From contig PWMU01000002.1 of assembly GCA_003558065.1 (NCBI GenBank), positions 1-45,811 of the forward strand: a stretch of 45,811 bases of DNA, in the 5' to 3' direction. Both the position numbers and the translations under genes were made by a program. The notes beneath the pieces are model-generated. The model saw only the letters and a list, made by a program, of their open reading frames with translations. It had not been told where the DNA came from and did no database searches. This DNA is from Opitutia bacterium. GTDB taxonomy: Bacteria > Verrucomicrobiota > Verrucomicrobiia > Opitutales > T3Sed10-336. Positions 37,701-45,741 of the stretch are shown one piece after another (positions within the stretch are counted from its first letter, which is position 1; the number at the start of each line of letters is the position of its first letter).

Positions 37701-40317
37701 AGGTCAGCTCTTCAAAATCCTGGACGATGTCGGAAGGGTTCGGCAGGCTTACGGAGCCGTTTGTGCGGGACTCGTGATTGAGGTTCGACAGGAACGAGAG
37801 GCCGTAGTTGGTGAAGGTGATGTCGTAGCCGTAGATTTGCGGCGGGGCGGTGAACGCGTCCGGCTGCGACTCGTGAATCCCGCTCACTCCGGCCAGCCGC
37901 ACGTAGTATTTCGAGCGTTGAGTGAGCAGGAAATCCATCGGCTCGCCGCCGAGCAGGCTGGCACCGCCGAAGTTATCCCCTTCCACCCGAAAGTTGAGGC
38001 CGGCGTAATCCCCGAGCCCGTCCCGGTAAGCGACGGTGCCGGGTTGTTCCATCTGCGCGGTATCGGCGGGATCCACTCCGGAAAGAAGCAGGACCGACGC
38101 CGCGTCCTTCCACTCCCTCTGCCGGCCGTTTTCCGGAAAAAAGTGCCCGCTCATGTAAAAGTTCGCGCGGGTAAAGGGATCCGTTCGATGCGCGCTCTGG
38201 GCTTCCCCGATAATGCCCCAATCGAGCTCGTAGGCCTCGAACAGGTCTCCCGCGGCGTGCAGGCCGCCGAGCGGAGTAAAGCTCAGCCGGTCCTCGTCCG
38301 GCTGAAAACCCAGGATGCGGTACGGCAATCCGTAGTCGCACTGCCCATCCGGGCAGGCCCCGAAATAATAGATCGGCATGGTGGCAACCCCCGACAGGTA
38401 GCTTTCCTCCGGGACGACTCGCCCGTCGGCAATCCGGATCACTCCGTTGCCGGTCCATTCGAAGGCAATGGTAAGCGGGAAATGGGGGGCAAACTCACCC
38501 GGTCCGAGCGACAGCTCGAAATCCATCTCCGCGTTTCCGTTCGCACCCGCCCTGAAAACCGCCTCGGACGACCACCCATTCACGAACCGGTAGTACTGAT
38601 CGTTGCTCCGGCGGGTCGTCGCGCCCGGATTCGCAATAACCCCCTGTTCCTCCTCATACTCCAGGCTGTCAAGCCAGAGCTTCTGATTGTAGCGGACGTT
38701 GTCGGCGGCCACCGTGAATTCGCCGCTGTCGGCGTTCCAGGCAATTGACCGGCTTTCAATGAAGAACGGTTTGGATTCGTCCACCATCCAGAAAGGAAGG
38801 TCCCGGTTGAATTCGTGCGTGCCGAAGGGCCGAAGGGAGGTGTCGAGGGAACGGTTAATAAAGAAAAGGTAGGGAATGAGCATCCTGTCGGGCTGGATGG
38901 AGCCATCGGCCATGCCCAGTCCCTGCGGGAAAAAGGCCACGGTGTGCCCCCGGGCTCCGTTCACATCGAGAACGATCGAGCCCCGCTGGACCACGACTCC
39001 CGCCTTCGTTATAGTGTCCGGCTCTCCTTCCTCCAGGTCCTTGTCGATGCTCGCCACACCGGACTGAACCACGGCGCTGCCGTCGTCGAGCAGCCTCACA
39101 TTGTGCGTGCTTCCCCCGAAGGTGAACCGGTCATCATACAGGACAACGCCGGCGTCCCCGGCGATACTGAGTGTCGTGTTGACGTACGTGAGCCCGCCGC
39201 CGTCGGGTTCGGGCTCGTTGGTGATGCCGCTGAATTCCGTTTCAATGTCGTCGAAATAAAGTGTTCCGCTGAAGTGCAGGAGTTGCCGGGAGGCGTACGT
39301 CCGGGTGTTGCTCTCTTGATACGGCTGGCCGGATACCTCCTCGTGGGACAGGGTGACTTCGAGAATATACTCCTCCGTGGCCGACTTGAGCTGAACCCCG
39401 CCGGCCGGCTCGATCTCCAGGGTCGTGCTCAGATTCCGGGTATAGGGCTCTCTGGGAGTGACCGTCCGGTAACTGTACATCCACGGACTCACGGTGCGGG
39501 TGTTCGTTACGAGCGGCACCTCGTCGCCGGTCCCGGCTTCCCGCAGAACGAAATCAAAGCGGACGGGAATAGTGGTCCAGGTGTTGCTTCCTTCGAAATT
39601 GTCCCACCGGTAGAGGGTGTAAGGCACGTTGACCCTAAACGACTCGCCTCCGGCCATCGTCCGCACGGCAAACGCCCGGGTGTAATTCCCCCATTCCTGG
39701 CGGGCGAGCACGTGCACCGCCTCGTCGTCGGGCTCTTCGTGGATAAAGTGCGGGAGGTACAGGGAGAAAGTGTTGGCGACAGCCCGCAGGTCCGATCCGC
39801 GCTCGACCGTCACTTGTACCATGTAATACGTGGCCGGATCGAACCGGGCGCCGGGGGTAAGCGGAACCTCGTGAGTGCGGGTGACCTCCCCCTGACCCAC
39901 GGGGAAAAACACGAAGGCCCCCCGCGTGTACTCGGTCACGGGATTCCCGTTGCTATCCCGCAGCGGAAACAGTTCCGAGCCGTCGTAGTGGATCCGGTAG
40001 GTGAACTCGTAATACAGCCACTGGTCGCTCGATGTATCAGCCCGACTGTGAGTTATATGGAGCTCGGTGTTGACTCTGTCACGATCGTACCCCGTCTCCG
40101 CGTTGGCGGCGTCGGAGGCGAGCACGTACCCGCCCTGGTTGGAGACCGCGAACGCGTGCACGGTCTCCGGGTAGCTGGGCTGTTGGGCGGCAAGCGGGTG
40201 ACCCCCCCCCGTGAAGCCAAACAGGAAGAGACAGGCCCCGGCCGCGGTGGGGGTTCGGAGACGGCTCAACAACAAGAATCCCCTGGCAATGACGGCAAAA
40301 AAGAAAAGGTAATGCAT
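34783..40317 (-). CDS. Giant exported protein with long helical segment and glycine-rich beta C-terminal region
   Basis: This is a 1844-residue protein, first gene of the operon. A GTG precedes the ATG at 40317. The N-terminus is hydrophobic (MHYLFFFAVIARGFLLL, then a second hydrophobic stretch before HPLAAQQ), a long signal peptide. Residues about 50-1150 are mostly beta-strand in character, with no family recognised. Residues about 1155-1550 are continuous amphipathic alpha-helix with heptad-like spacing (ISNMLVNAIEEQTGVAEAIA, IDRVVEVLETIHEIVGEMRA, DAVREA-like stretches). The final about 295 residues are glycine-rich alternating strands (LGALDVGLGWISPGLRADVG, GGIFFGRTCSLAPIELWDPD), ending with a CPFC pair and YIDNSWDVSL. 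The overall plan suggests a surface or extracellular structural protein. Function unknown. Confidence 0.85.
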   Translation of the reverse strand: MHYLFFFAVIARGFLLLSRLRTPTAAGACLFLFGFTGGGHPLAAQQPSYPETVHAFAVSNQGGYVLASDAANAETGYDRDRVNTELHITHSRADTSSDQWLYYEFTYRIHYDGSELFPLRDSNGNPVTEYTRGAFVFFPVGQGEVTRTHEVPLTPGARFDPATYYMVQVTVERGSDLRAVANTFSLYLPHFIHEEPDDEAVHVLARQEWGNYTRAFAVRTMAGGESFRVNVPYTLYRWDNFEGSNTWTTIPVRFDFVLREAGTGDEVPLVTNTRTVSPWMYSYRTVTPREPYTRNLSTTLEIEPAGGVQLKSATEEYILEVTLSHEEVSGQPYQESNTRTYASRQLLHFSGTLYFDDIETEFSGITNEPEPDGGGLTYVNTTLSIAGDAGVVLYDDRFTFGGSTHNVRLLDDGSAVVQSGVASIDKDLEEGEPDTITKAGVVVQRGSIVLDVNGARGHTVAFFPQGLGMADGSIQPDRMLIPYLFFINRSLDTSLRPFGTHEFNRDLPFWMVDESKPFFIESRSIAWNADSGEFTVAADNVRYNQKLWLDSLEYEEEQGVIANPGATTRRSNDQYYRFVNGWSSEAVFRAGANGNAEMDFELSLGPGEFAPHFPLTIAFEWTGNGVIRIADGRVVPEESYLSGVATMPIYYFGACPDGQCDYGLPYRILGFQPDEDRLSFTPLGGLHAAGDLFEAYELDWGIIGEAQSAHRTDPFTRANFYMSGHFFPENGRQREWKDAASVLLLSGVDPADTAQMEQPGTVAYRDGLGDYAGLNFRVEGDNFGGASLLGGEPMDFLLTQRSKYYVRLAGVSGIHESQPDAFTAPPQIYGYDITFTNYGLSFLSNLNHESRTNGSVSLPNPSDIVQDFEELTFTCLGHLDRAEPPDDDQPKDLAYWNQEIETLAIRFARNPGAACDLNSGFLTLGIGTEVTTFARAFYGELGFHSDGNLVVPADDVEGVTSRLPAPAGLSLAGPGEESYRLEPVGGLYFNTFEPGNGEAPEFGFASVAARLSVPFFRAIEAQIHTTGGDSFHLAGGWPNHGWKDGNDDSFFTHTGFDPGNRAFPPGIDAAVYRNPDPSESSQKVYLARARQSWLGVVNFDYPLVWNRTTSSFRSVEEAPTDLLVLEVEHRVEYLSAESAELAFGVSYDGLPRLNISNMLVNAIEEQTGVAEAIAQAAREQVRDTIAGGLENLSVMLRDRMDEFFEGVLVKTVDPVVDNLYIKLNDNYNELLAAGGSADDWMDAKADALEEYLYNASAGVESTLTEALARIAGAVEQGEGILEEVDERLAWVQAGIDSLIGEIHLDGAQDVLIRNYQAVDIEESVRGLLAPVTPNGNRDLIGDLVGHLIDQLAPEFASAIGDALDEPASALNEELNGLLEQAEPAIDRVVEVLETIHEIVGEMRAKVEFGGEVFEEMQTRIAGMTGEINRIAEESREAVAAFFEEIHEARPSLAEALEDAASPFEEYTAEEIKARIRSEIHDRFNGSRIVAEVHLMLKQRLYELDADVREAIDTAFQEVNNVVRNLLASTMAELESEINGLLGDLEQYVGAGEIDGYAHINGDALRLLRLNGRFQWQVPDELEFRGYLQVKQLNSEGSGGCEFTGDEAVTEVTLGALDVGLGWISPGLRADVGTKFSFAAGPFEVKGLGGSFEMTGGELEFEAFAITHLGAAVAFGEFENYLSASTGLRFSEYQLAGGIFFGRTCSLAPIELWDPDAAEVLGGGGMQTFTGAYVYGEGWIPISEALLGIPATCMFNISAGIGAGAFYFQEGPTYGGKILAGISGEALCVVSVKGELKMIGVKQGDDFRFSGQGRVSGKAGKCPFCVKFGKTIKAKYIDNSWDVSL

Positions 40318-40372
40318 CACAAAAACTGAAATGGATAGCCGCCAAGAGTAACAGGTAATTTCTTAGAAAAAT

Positions 40373-40390
40373 ATACGTAATTCTACGTAT
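40373..40390. promoter_or_regulatory. 18-bp palindrome, candidate operator
   Basis: ATACGTA and TACGTAT are perfect inverted arms separated by ATTC. It lies 53-70 nt upstream of the operon start and overlaps the TATATT that could be its -10 element. Size and symmetry suit a LuxR-type dimer. Confidence 0.55.
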
Positions 40391-40420
40391 TTTTTATTTA
40401 TTTTTTTTGTCAAACATCGA

Positions 40421-40440
40421 TTGTCTAAAATTTTAGTCAA
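40421..40440. promoter_or_regulatory. 20-bp palindrome, candidate operator
   Basis: The perfect 12-bp core CTAAAATTTTAG (40425-40436) is flanked by TTG and CAA with one unmatched base on each side, giving 18 of 20 symmetric positions. It lies just upstream of the minus-strand TTGACA. Size and symmetry are those of LuxR-family binding sites. Confidence 0.55.
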
Positions 40441-40587
40441 ATTTGAAACCCGACCCCGATGACGCGATAAATTGCTTGAGTCATGACGCCAACTCGGGCA
40501 ATCTCCTACATCATCGGTACGGGATTTGCCCCACGAGGCCTAGGTTTTACTTTCCCACTCCCCTAAGCTACTCCATCGACGCCGCCT

Positions 40588-41691
40588 ATGAACCAATCGA
40601 CGTACAAGAAGCTCAATGAAACCATTCGCCAACTGTACCTTCCGGCCGACGCCGGCGACTTGCGCCAACGGACGGTTGAGCTGGCAAGGAAGCTCATCCC
40701 CTCCGAAGTCGGGCGCTATGCGGAACTGAAACCCGACGGCAACGGGTTCGAGAACGAGTACTGCAGCAGTCGGCCCGAGGAGTTCGAACGGTTCCGGCCG
40801 TTCTTCAACGCCCACATCGAGGACCAGCCGGTCGTCAACTACTACCGGCGGCACCGTCAAAGCCGGGTGCTGCGGATCAGCGATCTCGTGCCGACCCGGG
40901 ATTTTCGAAAGACGGCCATCTATAATGAATTCTACCGGAGGATCGGGATCCGCCACCAGCTGACAACGGCCCTGTTCTCGAAAGAAGGACGCTGCCGGGA
41001 GATCATCCTCGACCGGGAGAAGAAAGATTTTACGCGGACCGAAGTCCGGATGCTCGAATTCTTCACCCCGCACCTCGAACAGGCGTTTTTCAACGTGGTG
41101 CGGATGGATGCCCTTGAAGCGGAGAACACTCGTCTGCGCCATTCGCTCGAGGCCACCGGCGAGGGTTTTCTGCTGGCCACGTCGAAAGGCCGGATCCTTT
41201 ACCGTTCGCAAAAGGCGGGGGCGTTTCTGGGACAGACCGGCGAAGCGAATCCCCACAACCCGGGAGAACTCTCGGCAACGCTGAAGGAATTTCTCGATCG
41301 CATGATCTTCCGTGAGGCCAACCCCTTGAGCGATCCGGATCCCGCCTCCAAACTCGTCCTCTACCATCCCGGCGGGCGGATCATCGTTCGCTATTCCTCC
41401 CTGCCCCGCGGCCATTCGGGTCCGGCAGAGTACCTGCTGATCCTGCGGGAAGCGCCCGCCGAAACCTCATGCTGCAAACCCCTTCGCTCGCTCGGGTTGA
41501 CCCGGCGCCAGACCGAGATCCTCCAGGCCATCGCCCACGGCAAGACCGATGGCGAAATCGCGGGTTGTCTCGGCATCAGCCCGAGAACCGTCCACAAACA
41601 CCTCGAAAACATCTACGAGACCCTGGAAGTGAACAACCGCGTCGACGCCTCCCGCCGCGCCTTCGAAGTGTTTGCCGACGGAGCGGCCTGA
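40588..41691 (+). CDS. LuxR-family transcriptional regulator
   Basis: This 367-residue cytosolic regulator has a C-terminal LuxR/GerE helix-turn-helix at residues about 302-355: LTRRQTEILQAIAHGKTDGEI, then LGISPRTVHKHLENIYETLEV. The N-terminal 170 residues are a GAF-like sensor region (RYAELKPDGNGFENEYCSSR, ISDLVPTRDFRKTAIYNEFY). It is followed by a PAS-like part (LEATGEGFLLATSKGRILYRSQKAG). There is no receiver domain and no autoinducer-binding domain that I recognise, so the signal is unknown. It is divergent from the giant exported operon with palindromes between them, so that operon and its own gene are the first targets to suspect. Confidence 0.9.
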   Translation: MNQSTYKKLNETIRQLYLPADAGDLRQRTVELARKLIPSEVGRYAELKPDGNGFENEYCSSRPEEFERFRPFFNAHIEDQPVVNYYRRHRQSRVLRISDLVPTRDFRKTAIYNEFYRRIGIRHQLTTALFSKEGRCREIILDREKKDFTRTEVRMLEFFTPHLEQAFFNVVRMDALEAENTRLRHSLEATGEGFLLATSKGRILYRSQKAGAFLGQTGEANPHNPGELSATLKEFLDRMIFREANPLSDPDPASKLVLYHPGGRIIVRYSSLPRGHSGPAEYLLILREAPAETSCCKPLRSLGLTRRQTEILQAIAHGKTDGEIAGCLGISPRTVHKHLENIYETLEVNNRVDASRRAFEVFADGAA

Positions 41692-41771
41692 AATGAGTTA
41701 CGGCTGATGCTTTCATAAACTCCCCGACTCGTGGTGACGGGGTTTATCCCCGGAGTTCCGGAAACGCGCAC

Positions 41772-42147
41772 TTACAGGCGGCGATTTTTCATCCTGGAAA
41801 ACAAGGTCGCTTGAGACACAGCATGAATCATCTCCTTGTCGCTTCGAATATCCAGAAAGCCTCCTATTGCCGCGATTCCTGTATCAATGCCGGTCCGCAG
41901 GTCATTGAAATGAACAAACAATAGGTCGGGAAGATGCCGATACTTCCGCCAACCGTGATAAAACTCGGTAAAGAACGTCGGCAAAATTCCCGTTGCTGAT
42001 TACTTGATGCTCACCGAGGGCCATGGAAACCGCTTCTCCGTCGACATAGCCGGAACCTTCAAAATCAACCTCAGTTGCGACTCCTTCCGCGGAACCAGCG
42101 GTAAATATCGTTCCTGAAATCAAAACGAAAACGACAGGGTCCTTCAA
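41772..42147 (-). pseudogene. Decayed remnant: signal-peptide fragment followed out of frame by a sulfotransferase C-terminal fragment
   Basis: Two overlapping minus-strand frames are seen. The upstream one (42147 to 41902) opens with MKDPVVFVLISGTIFTAGSA, a signal peptide, and TEVDFEGSGYVDGEAVSMA. The downstream one (about 41993 to 41772) reads FFTEFYHGWRKYRHLPDLL, FVHFNDL and IGGFLDI, which is the C-terminal part of a PF00685-type sulfotransferase; it stops after SRMKNRRL. The N-terminal PAPS-binding part of the sulfotransferase is absent. Neither piece is a complete gene, and the two do not form one known protein. Local base composition is lower in GC than the neighbours. A relic of transferred DNA is the simplest reading. 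Confidence 0.65.
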
Positions 42148-42270
42148 TTTTGAATTGCGAGAACGTGCTGCGGCGGCGGCCGGTAGAATCGGCTTGCCTC
42201 GCGGGGCGGCCGGAGCCAGCCTTGACGGAGCATTAGGTTGGAATCGAAAACCCCATACTCCGGAGAACCC

Positions 42271-44130
42271 ATGGAAGTGAAACGGCCGGGACGGCGCGCA
42301 TCTGTTTCTCTCGGCGTCGCCTTGGCGCTCCTTCTCGCGGGCGCGGGCTCAGGAACACATTCGATTGCGGACACCACCGAATCGTTTACCGTGGAGCTGG
42401 CGCCTTCGTCGGACACCTGGGTTTCCGTACCGGTGCATCGTCCGCCGGTATTCGAAGGTGACGTAACGGAGGTCTCGGGGCAGACGATCACATTCGCCGC
42501 GCTCCCGGATGACGATTTTGCCGCGTCGCACGCGGTCACCATCGCGAGCGGCGAATTCGCCGGGGTCCGCGGGAGGATTGTGGCGAGCGGCGAAAACAAC
42601 GTCACGGTTCACCCCGGCATCGATCTCAGCGGCGTCGCGGCGGGCGATTCGGTCCGCATTATTCCCGGTTGGACGCTCGCCTCGTTTTTCCCGGACGACT
42701 TTCCTTCGGGAATCCAGGTGCTGCGCTTCGAGAGTCGGGAGCGCGGCGTGAATGTCGCGGCGTCATCGGTTTACGAATACGACGCCTCTCGCGAGGAATG
42801 GCTCGATGTCATTACCCTCGCTCCGGCGAACGACCGGGTGATCCACGAAACGGAAGCGTTCATTGTCCGGGACACCCGCGCTCCGGGAGCGGATCCGGAA
42901 ACGCTGGAGCTCGTCATGACGGGACTGGTTTCGGATCTCGTTCCGCGAGTCGATCTCGGCACGATCGAGGAAAATACACCGCAGGATAGTCACTTTGGCG
43001 TTCCGTTTCCCGTGACGCTGGGGGAATCAGGAATGGGAGAGCATCTCGATGAATTGCTGGCGATGCCTCGAAACGACAGTATGATCCGGGTTGCACTTTA
43101 CTTTTATATCGAGGGGTCGGGGTGGTTTAACGAGGCCTTCGCTCCGGCAAACGATGAGATTCTCGCACCGGAAAAGGCGTATATTTATCGCAAAGCCGCG
43201 CCGGGCTCGGAAGAAAGGGAGACGCTCGCCACGGCGTCGATTCTGATCCAGACTGAGAACTTCGCTGATTCCTCCCTAAATCTCGCACCGGAGGGGTCGG
43301 TGTTTGGCATTGTCGTCGATACCGACGGAACAGGGTTGCGGGCGGAGGAATTCGGTCAATTCCCGGCATTCACCCCGGGCACGGAACAAACGTTCCTCGT
43401 TGATCGGAATGGAAGCGAAACCGGTAACGCGCTCGTTTTCCGGGGAGTACTGCCAGCCGACGGATACATCGGCGGCGCGCTGAGCGTCCCGCATGCCGTC
43501 GCAGGCGGCCTGGCGAGTTCGGGCGATCCCTGGGGCATTGTCTGGTTCCCCGGCGTCCGCGCCGGCGAAACGCCGCGCCCCTGGGATGCGTACGGGTTTC
43601 TCCCTGTCCAAGGTGACTTTCCCCCTCCCCGACATACCGTTTCCTTTTTCCAAGCCAGTCTTAACGATACGATCAAGACCGCTGATTATTTCAGCACTTT
43701 TGTCGCAACTTTCGATGATTGGAAAGAGACGCACCTTTCCCCGGAAGAGCGGGACGACCCGGTCTGGTCGGAGCCGCGCAGCGATCCGGGCGGGCACGGA
43801 GTCCCCATTCTGCTCCGGTACGCGTTTCAATTGGATCCCCGCGAGCCGGGCGTTGCGGGCCTGCCCGAGGTGATAACCGGTATTCCCGAAGACAAAAAGG
43901 ACGAGTATTTAATGGTTCGATACAGAATGTATCCTGTCGCCTACGACATCGACGTCCGCGTGGAAGCCAGCGACGATCTTCTGGAATGGACCCGTCTCGG
44001 CGATGAGCTGATCGTCGATCAAGTGCAAGGTGACCCCATCACAGTGGACATCATCACCGTCCGAGACAGCATTCCGCTCGCCGAAGACGAGAGGCGGTTC
44101 CTGCGGGTAGCGGTCGAGCTGATTGAGTAG
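42271..44130 (+). CDS. Exported TIGR02597-like protein
   Basis: This is a 619-residue exported protein. ATG 42271 follows GGAG by 6 nt and starts a signal peptide (MEVKRPGRRASVSLGVALAL, ...GAGSG). An earlier in-frame TTG is rejected. The N-terminal 300 residues resemble the TIGR02597 family known from Verrucomicrobia (VPVHRPPVFEGDVTEV, then ASFFPDDFPSGIQVLRFESR). They hold an internal duplication: APANDRVIHETEAFIVRD and APANDEILAPEKAYIYRK. The C-terminus carries the same kind of module as other exported proteins here (VRVEASDDLLEWTRLG ... DERRFLRVAVELIE), without PEP-CTERM. No enzymatic motif; role unknown. A weak GC hairpin (44141-44154) follows the stop. Confidence 0.82.
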   Translation: MEVKRPGRRASVSLGVALALLLAGAGSGTHSIADTTESFTVELAPSSDTWVSVPVHRPPVFEGDVTEVSGQTITFAALPDDDFAASHAVTIASGEFAGVRGRIVASGENNVTVHPGIDLSGVAAGDSVRIIPGWTLASFFPDDFPSGIQVLRFESRERGVNVAASSVYEYDASREEWLDVITLAPANDRVIHETEAFIVRDTRAPGADPETLELVMTGLVSDLVPRVDLGTIEENTPQDSHFGVPFPVTLGESGMGEHLDELLAMPRNDSMIRVALYFYIEGSGWFNEAFAPANDEILAPEKAYIYRKAAPGSEERETLATASILIQTENFADSSLNLAPEGSVFGIVVDTDGTGLRAEEFGQFPAFTPGTEQTFLVDRNGSETGNALVFRGVLPADGYIGGALSVPHAVAGGLASSGDPWGIVWFPGVRAGETPRPWDAYGFLPVQGDFPPPRHTVSFFQASLNDTIKTADYFSTFVATFDDWKETHLSPEERDDPVWSEPRSDPGGHGVPILLRYAFQLDPREPGVAGLPEVITGIPEDKKDEYLMVRYRMYPVAYDIDVRVEASDDLLEWTRLGDELIVDQVQGDPITVDIITVRDSIPLAEDERRFLRVAVELIE

Positions 44131-44379
44131 GAGGAGAGCCCCGCCCACGGGCGGCTTTGTCACGGAACAAATTGACTCCTATTGGGCGTTCCGGGTACGT
44201 TCCCGGGATGAAGCCGGCACCTTCCTCCATTGCTTTCCTTGCCTCGCTGGCCCTTTCACTGGTTTCCAATGCCGCCCCGTAGATATCCGCAAGGCTCCCC
44301 TCTCCTGACAAAACATCGTCAAGCCCTTCTCTTCCTGCAGTTGGCGTAAGTGGCGTGTCCGCTTGCGGACGCTTTCCAA

Positions 44380-45492
44380 TCACATGGGGCGTTCGAGTAC
44401 ATCGGCGCGCTCCGCGAAGACGCGGTTCAGGCGGCTGCGGAGGGAAGGCGGTGTACCGTCGGCATCCAGCTTCGTGGCCGCCGCCACGAGCAGTTTGATC
44501 AAACCGTGATAGTCCTCGAGAGCGATCGACTCGGGCGCGATAGCGCCGGGCTCTTCGTTCATGTTGTGATAGTTGCCCAGCGGCAGACACAGGCAGGTGG
44601 CCGTGTACCCCAGCTCGACAAAAGCCCCCGCCTCACACACGCCGCCGGGCATCAGCTTGCGCTGCCAGCGAAAACTCTTGTCGCGCTTGGCGAGGGCCTC
44701 CGCAATGCCGCCGAGAGCGTAGGTCAGACGGTGATCGAAAACCGTCGCCCGGTCTCCGACCCGGACGACGGGTCCGGCGCCGATCGGCGAGTCGGGATAG
44801 CTCTTGCTGTTTTCCAGCGCGATGATCCGCGCCGCCTTCGGAATAAAGCCGGCCCGGCAGGCGCCCAGTGCGCCGATAAACCCGATTTCTTCGGCACGGG
44901 TAAAAAGCAGCCGCAAATCCGGAGGCCGTTTCAGCCGCTTCCTGCCAATAACGTCAAACGCCCCCAGCGCCGCGGCCACGCCCGCCAGATCGTCGCAGGC
45001 GGGAGCATGCAGGCGCCCCTGCCTTACCTTCGGCGCCGGCAGGTCCCAGGTCACGACGTCCCCGGGTGCCGCCTTCGCCTCGCGATCCAGGACAACCGTC
45101 ACTTCCGGAAAACGCCGTTTCGCCGTCCGGGGCCGGAATCCGGTGATCCGCCCCGGGCACGTTTCCCCGCTTCGCGCGTGCAGCCGCACACGCGCGTTCG
45201 GAAAATAGGCGTCCCTCACCCCGCCCCGGAACTCCGCACGGAGCGTCCGGCCGCGAGCTTGCCGCACAACGAACGCCGGATGATCCATGTGCGCCTCGAT
45301 AATGATCGGACGCCCGTGTTTGGGCCCGGTCCGGCTCAACATCAGATTGCCGTAACGGTCGCGTCGCAGACGCACGGAGGGCCGCGACGACGCCCACCGC
45401 TCGATACATGCGATCACCCGTTCCTCGCACCCGGCCGCAACCGGCAAACCGGTCAATTCCAACAACATTTTTTCCGCACTTTTCTCCTGCAT
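44380..45492 (-). CDS. M42-type (glutamyl/tetrahedral) aminopeptidase family protein
   Basis: This is a 370-residue zinc peptidase-like protein. The frame extends upstream to 45732, but family similarity begins at MQEKSAEKMLLELTGLPVAAG. Metal-binding and catalytic landmarks are AHMDHPAFVV (His, Asp-type ligand), CDDLAGVAAALGAF (bridging Asp), TRAEEIGFIGA (general base Glu-Glu) and the domain-closing IALENSKSYPDSPIGAGP. A late His is in GNYHNMNEE. The PDZ-like insertion domain of M42 enzymes lies between the first and second motifs. Cytosolic peptide degradation is the usual role. Substrates unknown. Some relatives are called endoglucanase M, which is a historical name. Confidence 0.88.
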   Translation of the reverse strand: MQEKSAEKMLLELTGLPVAAGCEERVIACIERWASSRPSVRLRRDRYGNLMLSRTGPKHGRPIIIEAHMDHPAFVVRQARGRTLRAEFRGGVRDAYFPNARVRLHARSGETCPGRITGFRPRTAKRRFPEVTVVLDREAKAAPGDVVTWDLPAPKVRQGRLHAPACDDLAGVAAALGAFDVIGRKRLKRPPDLRLLFTRAEEIGFIGALGACRAGFIPKAARIIALENSKSYPDSPIGAGPVVRVGDRATVFDHRLTYALGGIAEALAKRDKSFRWQRKLMPGGVCEAGAFVELGYTATCLCLPLGNYHNMNEEPGAIAPESIALEDYHGLIKLLVAAATKLDADGTPPSLRSRLNRVFAERADVLERPM

Positions 45493-45706
45493 GGCGTCAA
45501 TCTTTGTCCAGCAATCGATGCGGCCTGTCAAACGCCCCGCCGCGAATGCCGCTCCGCTTGCGTTTCGGTGCACCCCGCTTTTGTCAGGTCCCACTTCATC
45601 GGACGAAGGTCCGGATGCCACCGTGGCATCCGGCCATCGCCGGATGATGGCAACCGCGCGAATACGTCGGGATGCTCCGTTTCCGCTTTCCCGAAGCCCG
45701 ACCCTC

Positions 45707-45735
45707 TTGACACGACACAAGAGTGGTAACATGTT
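45707..45735 (+). promoter_or_regulatory. Candidate promoter of the MazE-like antitoxin gene
   Basis: TTGACA (45707-45712), a 17-nt spacer, then CATGTT (45730-45735). The -35 is perfect and the -10 weak, with three of six matches. The -10 lies inside the 14-bp palindrome at 45725-45738, so binding there would block transcription. Confidence 0.5.
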
Positions 45736-45738
45736 ACC
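45725..45738. promoter_or_regulatory. 14-bp perfect palindrome, candidate antitoxin operator
   Basis: GGTAACATGTTACC is fully symmetric, lies 3 nt before the antitoxin ATG and overlaps the -10 element. MazE-like antitoxins with a dimeric DNA-binding domain typically repress their own promoter at such sites. Confidence 0.65.
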
Positions 45739-45741
45739 TTT

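Larger units (their letters stand above)
40321..40587. promoter_or_regulatory. Divergent control region between the giant operon and LuxR regulator
   Basis: This is a 267-bp gap with a strikingly AT-rich core (40360-40445) in a GC-rich window. It contains the two palindromes listed separately, a minus-strand TTGACA (40413-40408) and a minus-strand TATATT (40375-40370) that could be a -10 for the operon without a good partner -35. The side nearer luxR (40490-40570) has no feature I can name. Confidence 0.55.

Noticed and set aside
36067-38748. 893-codon open frame on the plus strand, antisense to the giant exported protein
   Set aside because: It mirrors the third-position GC bias of the real gene on the other strand. 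The translation is rich in Val, Gly, Arg, Glu, His with no domain, signal peptide or Shine-Dalgarno, whereas the minus-strand protein has a signal peptide and coherent structure.
44208-44282. 24-codon plus-strand frame MKPAPSSIAFLASLALSLVS + NAAP followed by a stop
   Set aside because: It looks like a complete signal peptide without a mature protein and could be a relic of a broken exported-protein gene. However, the sequence after the stop shows no protein-like continuation and no Shine-Dalgarno precedes it, so chance cannot be excluded.
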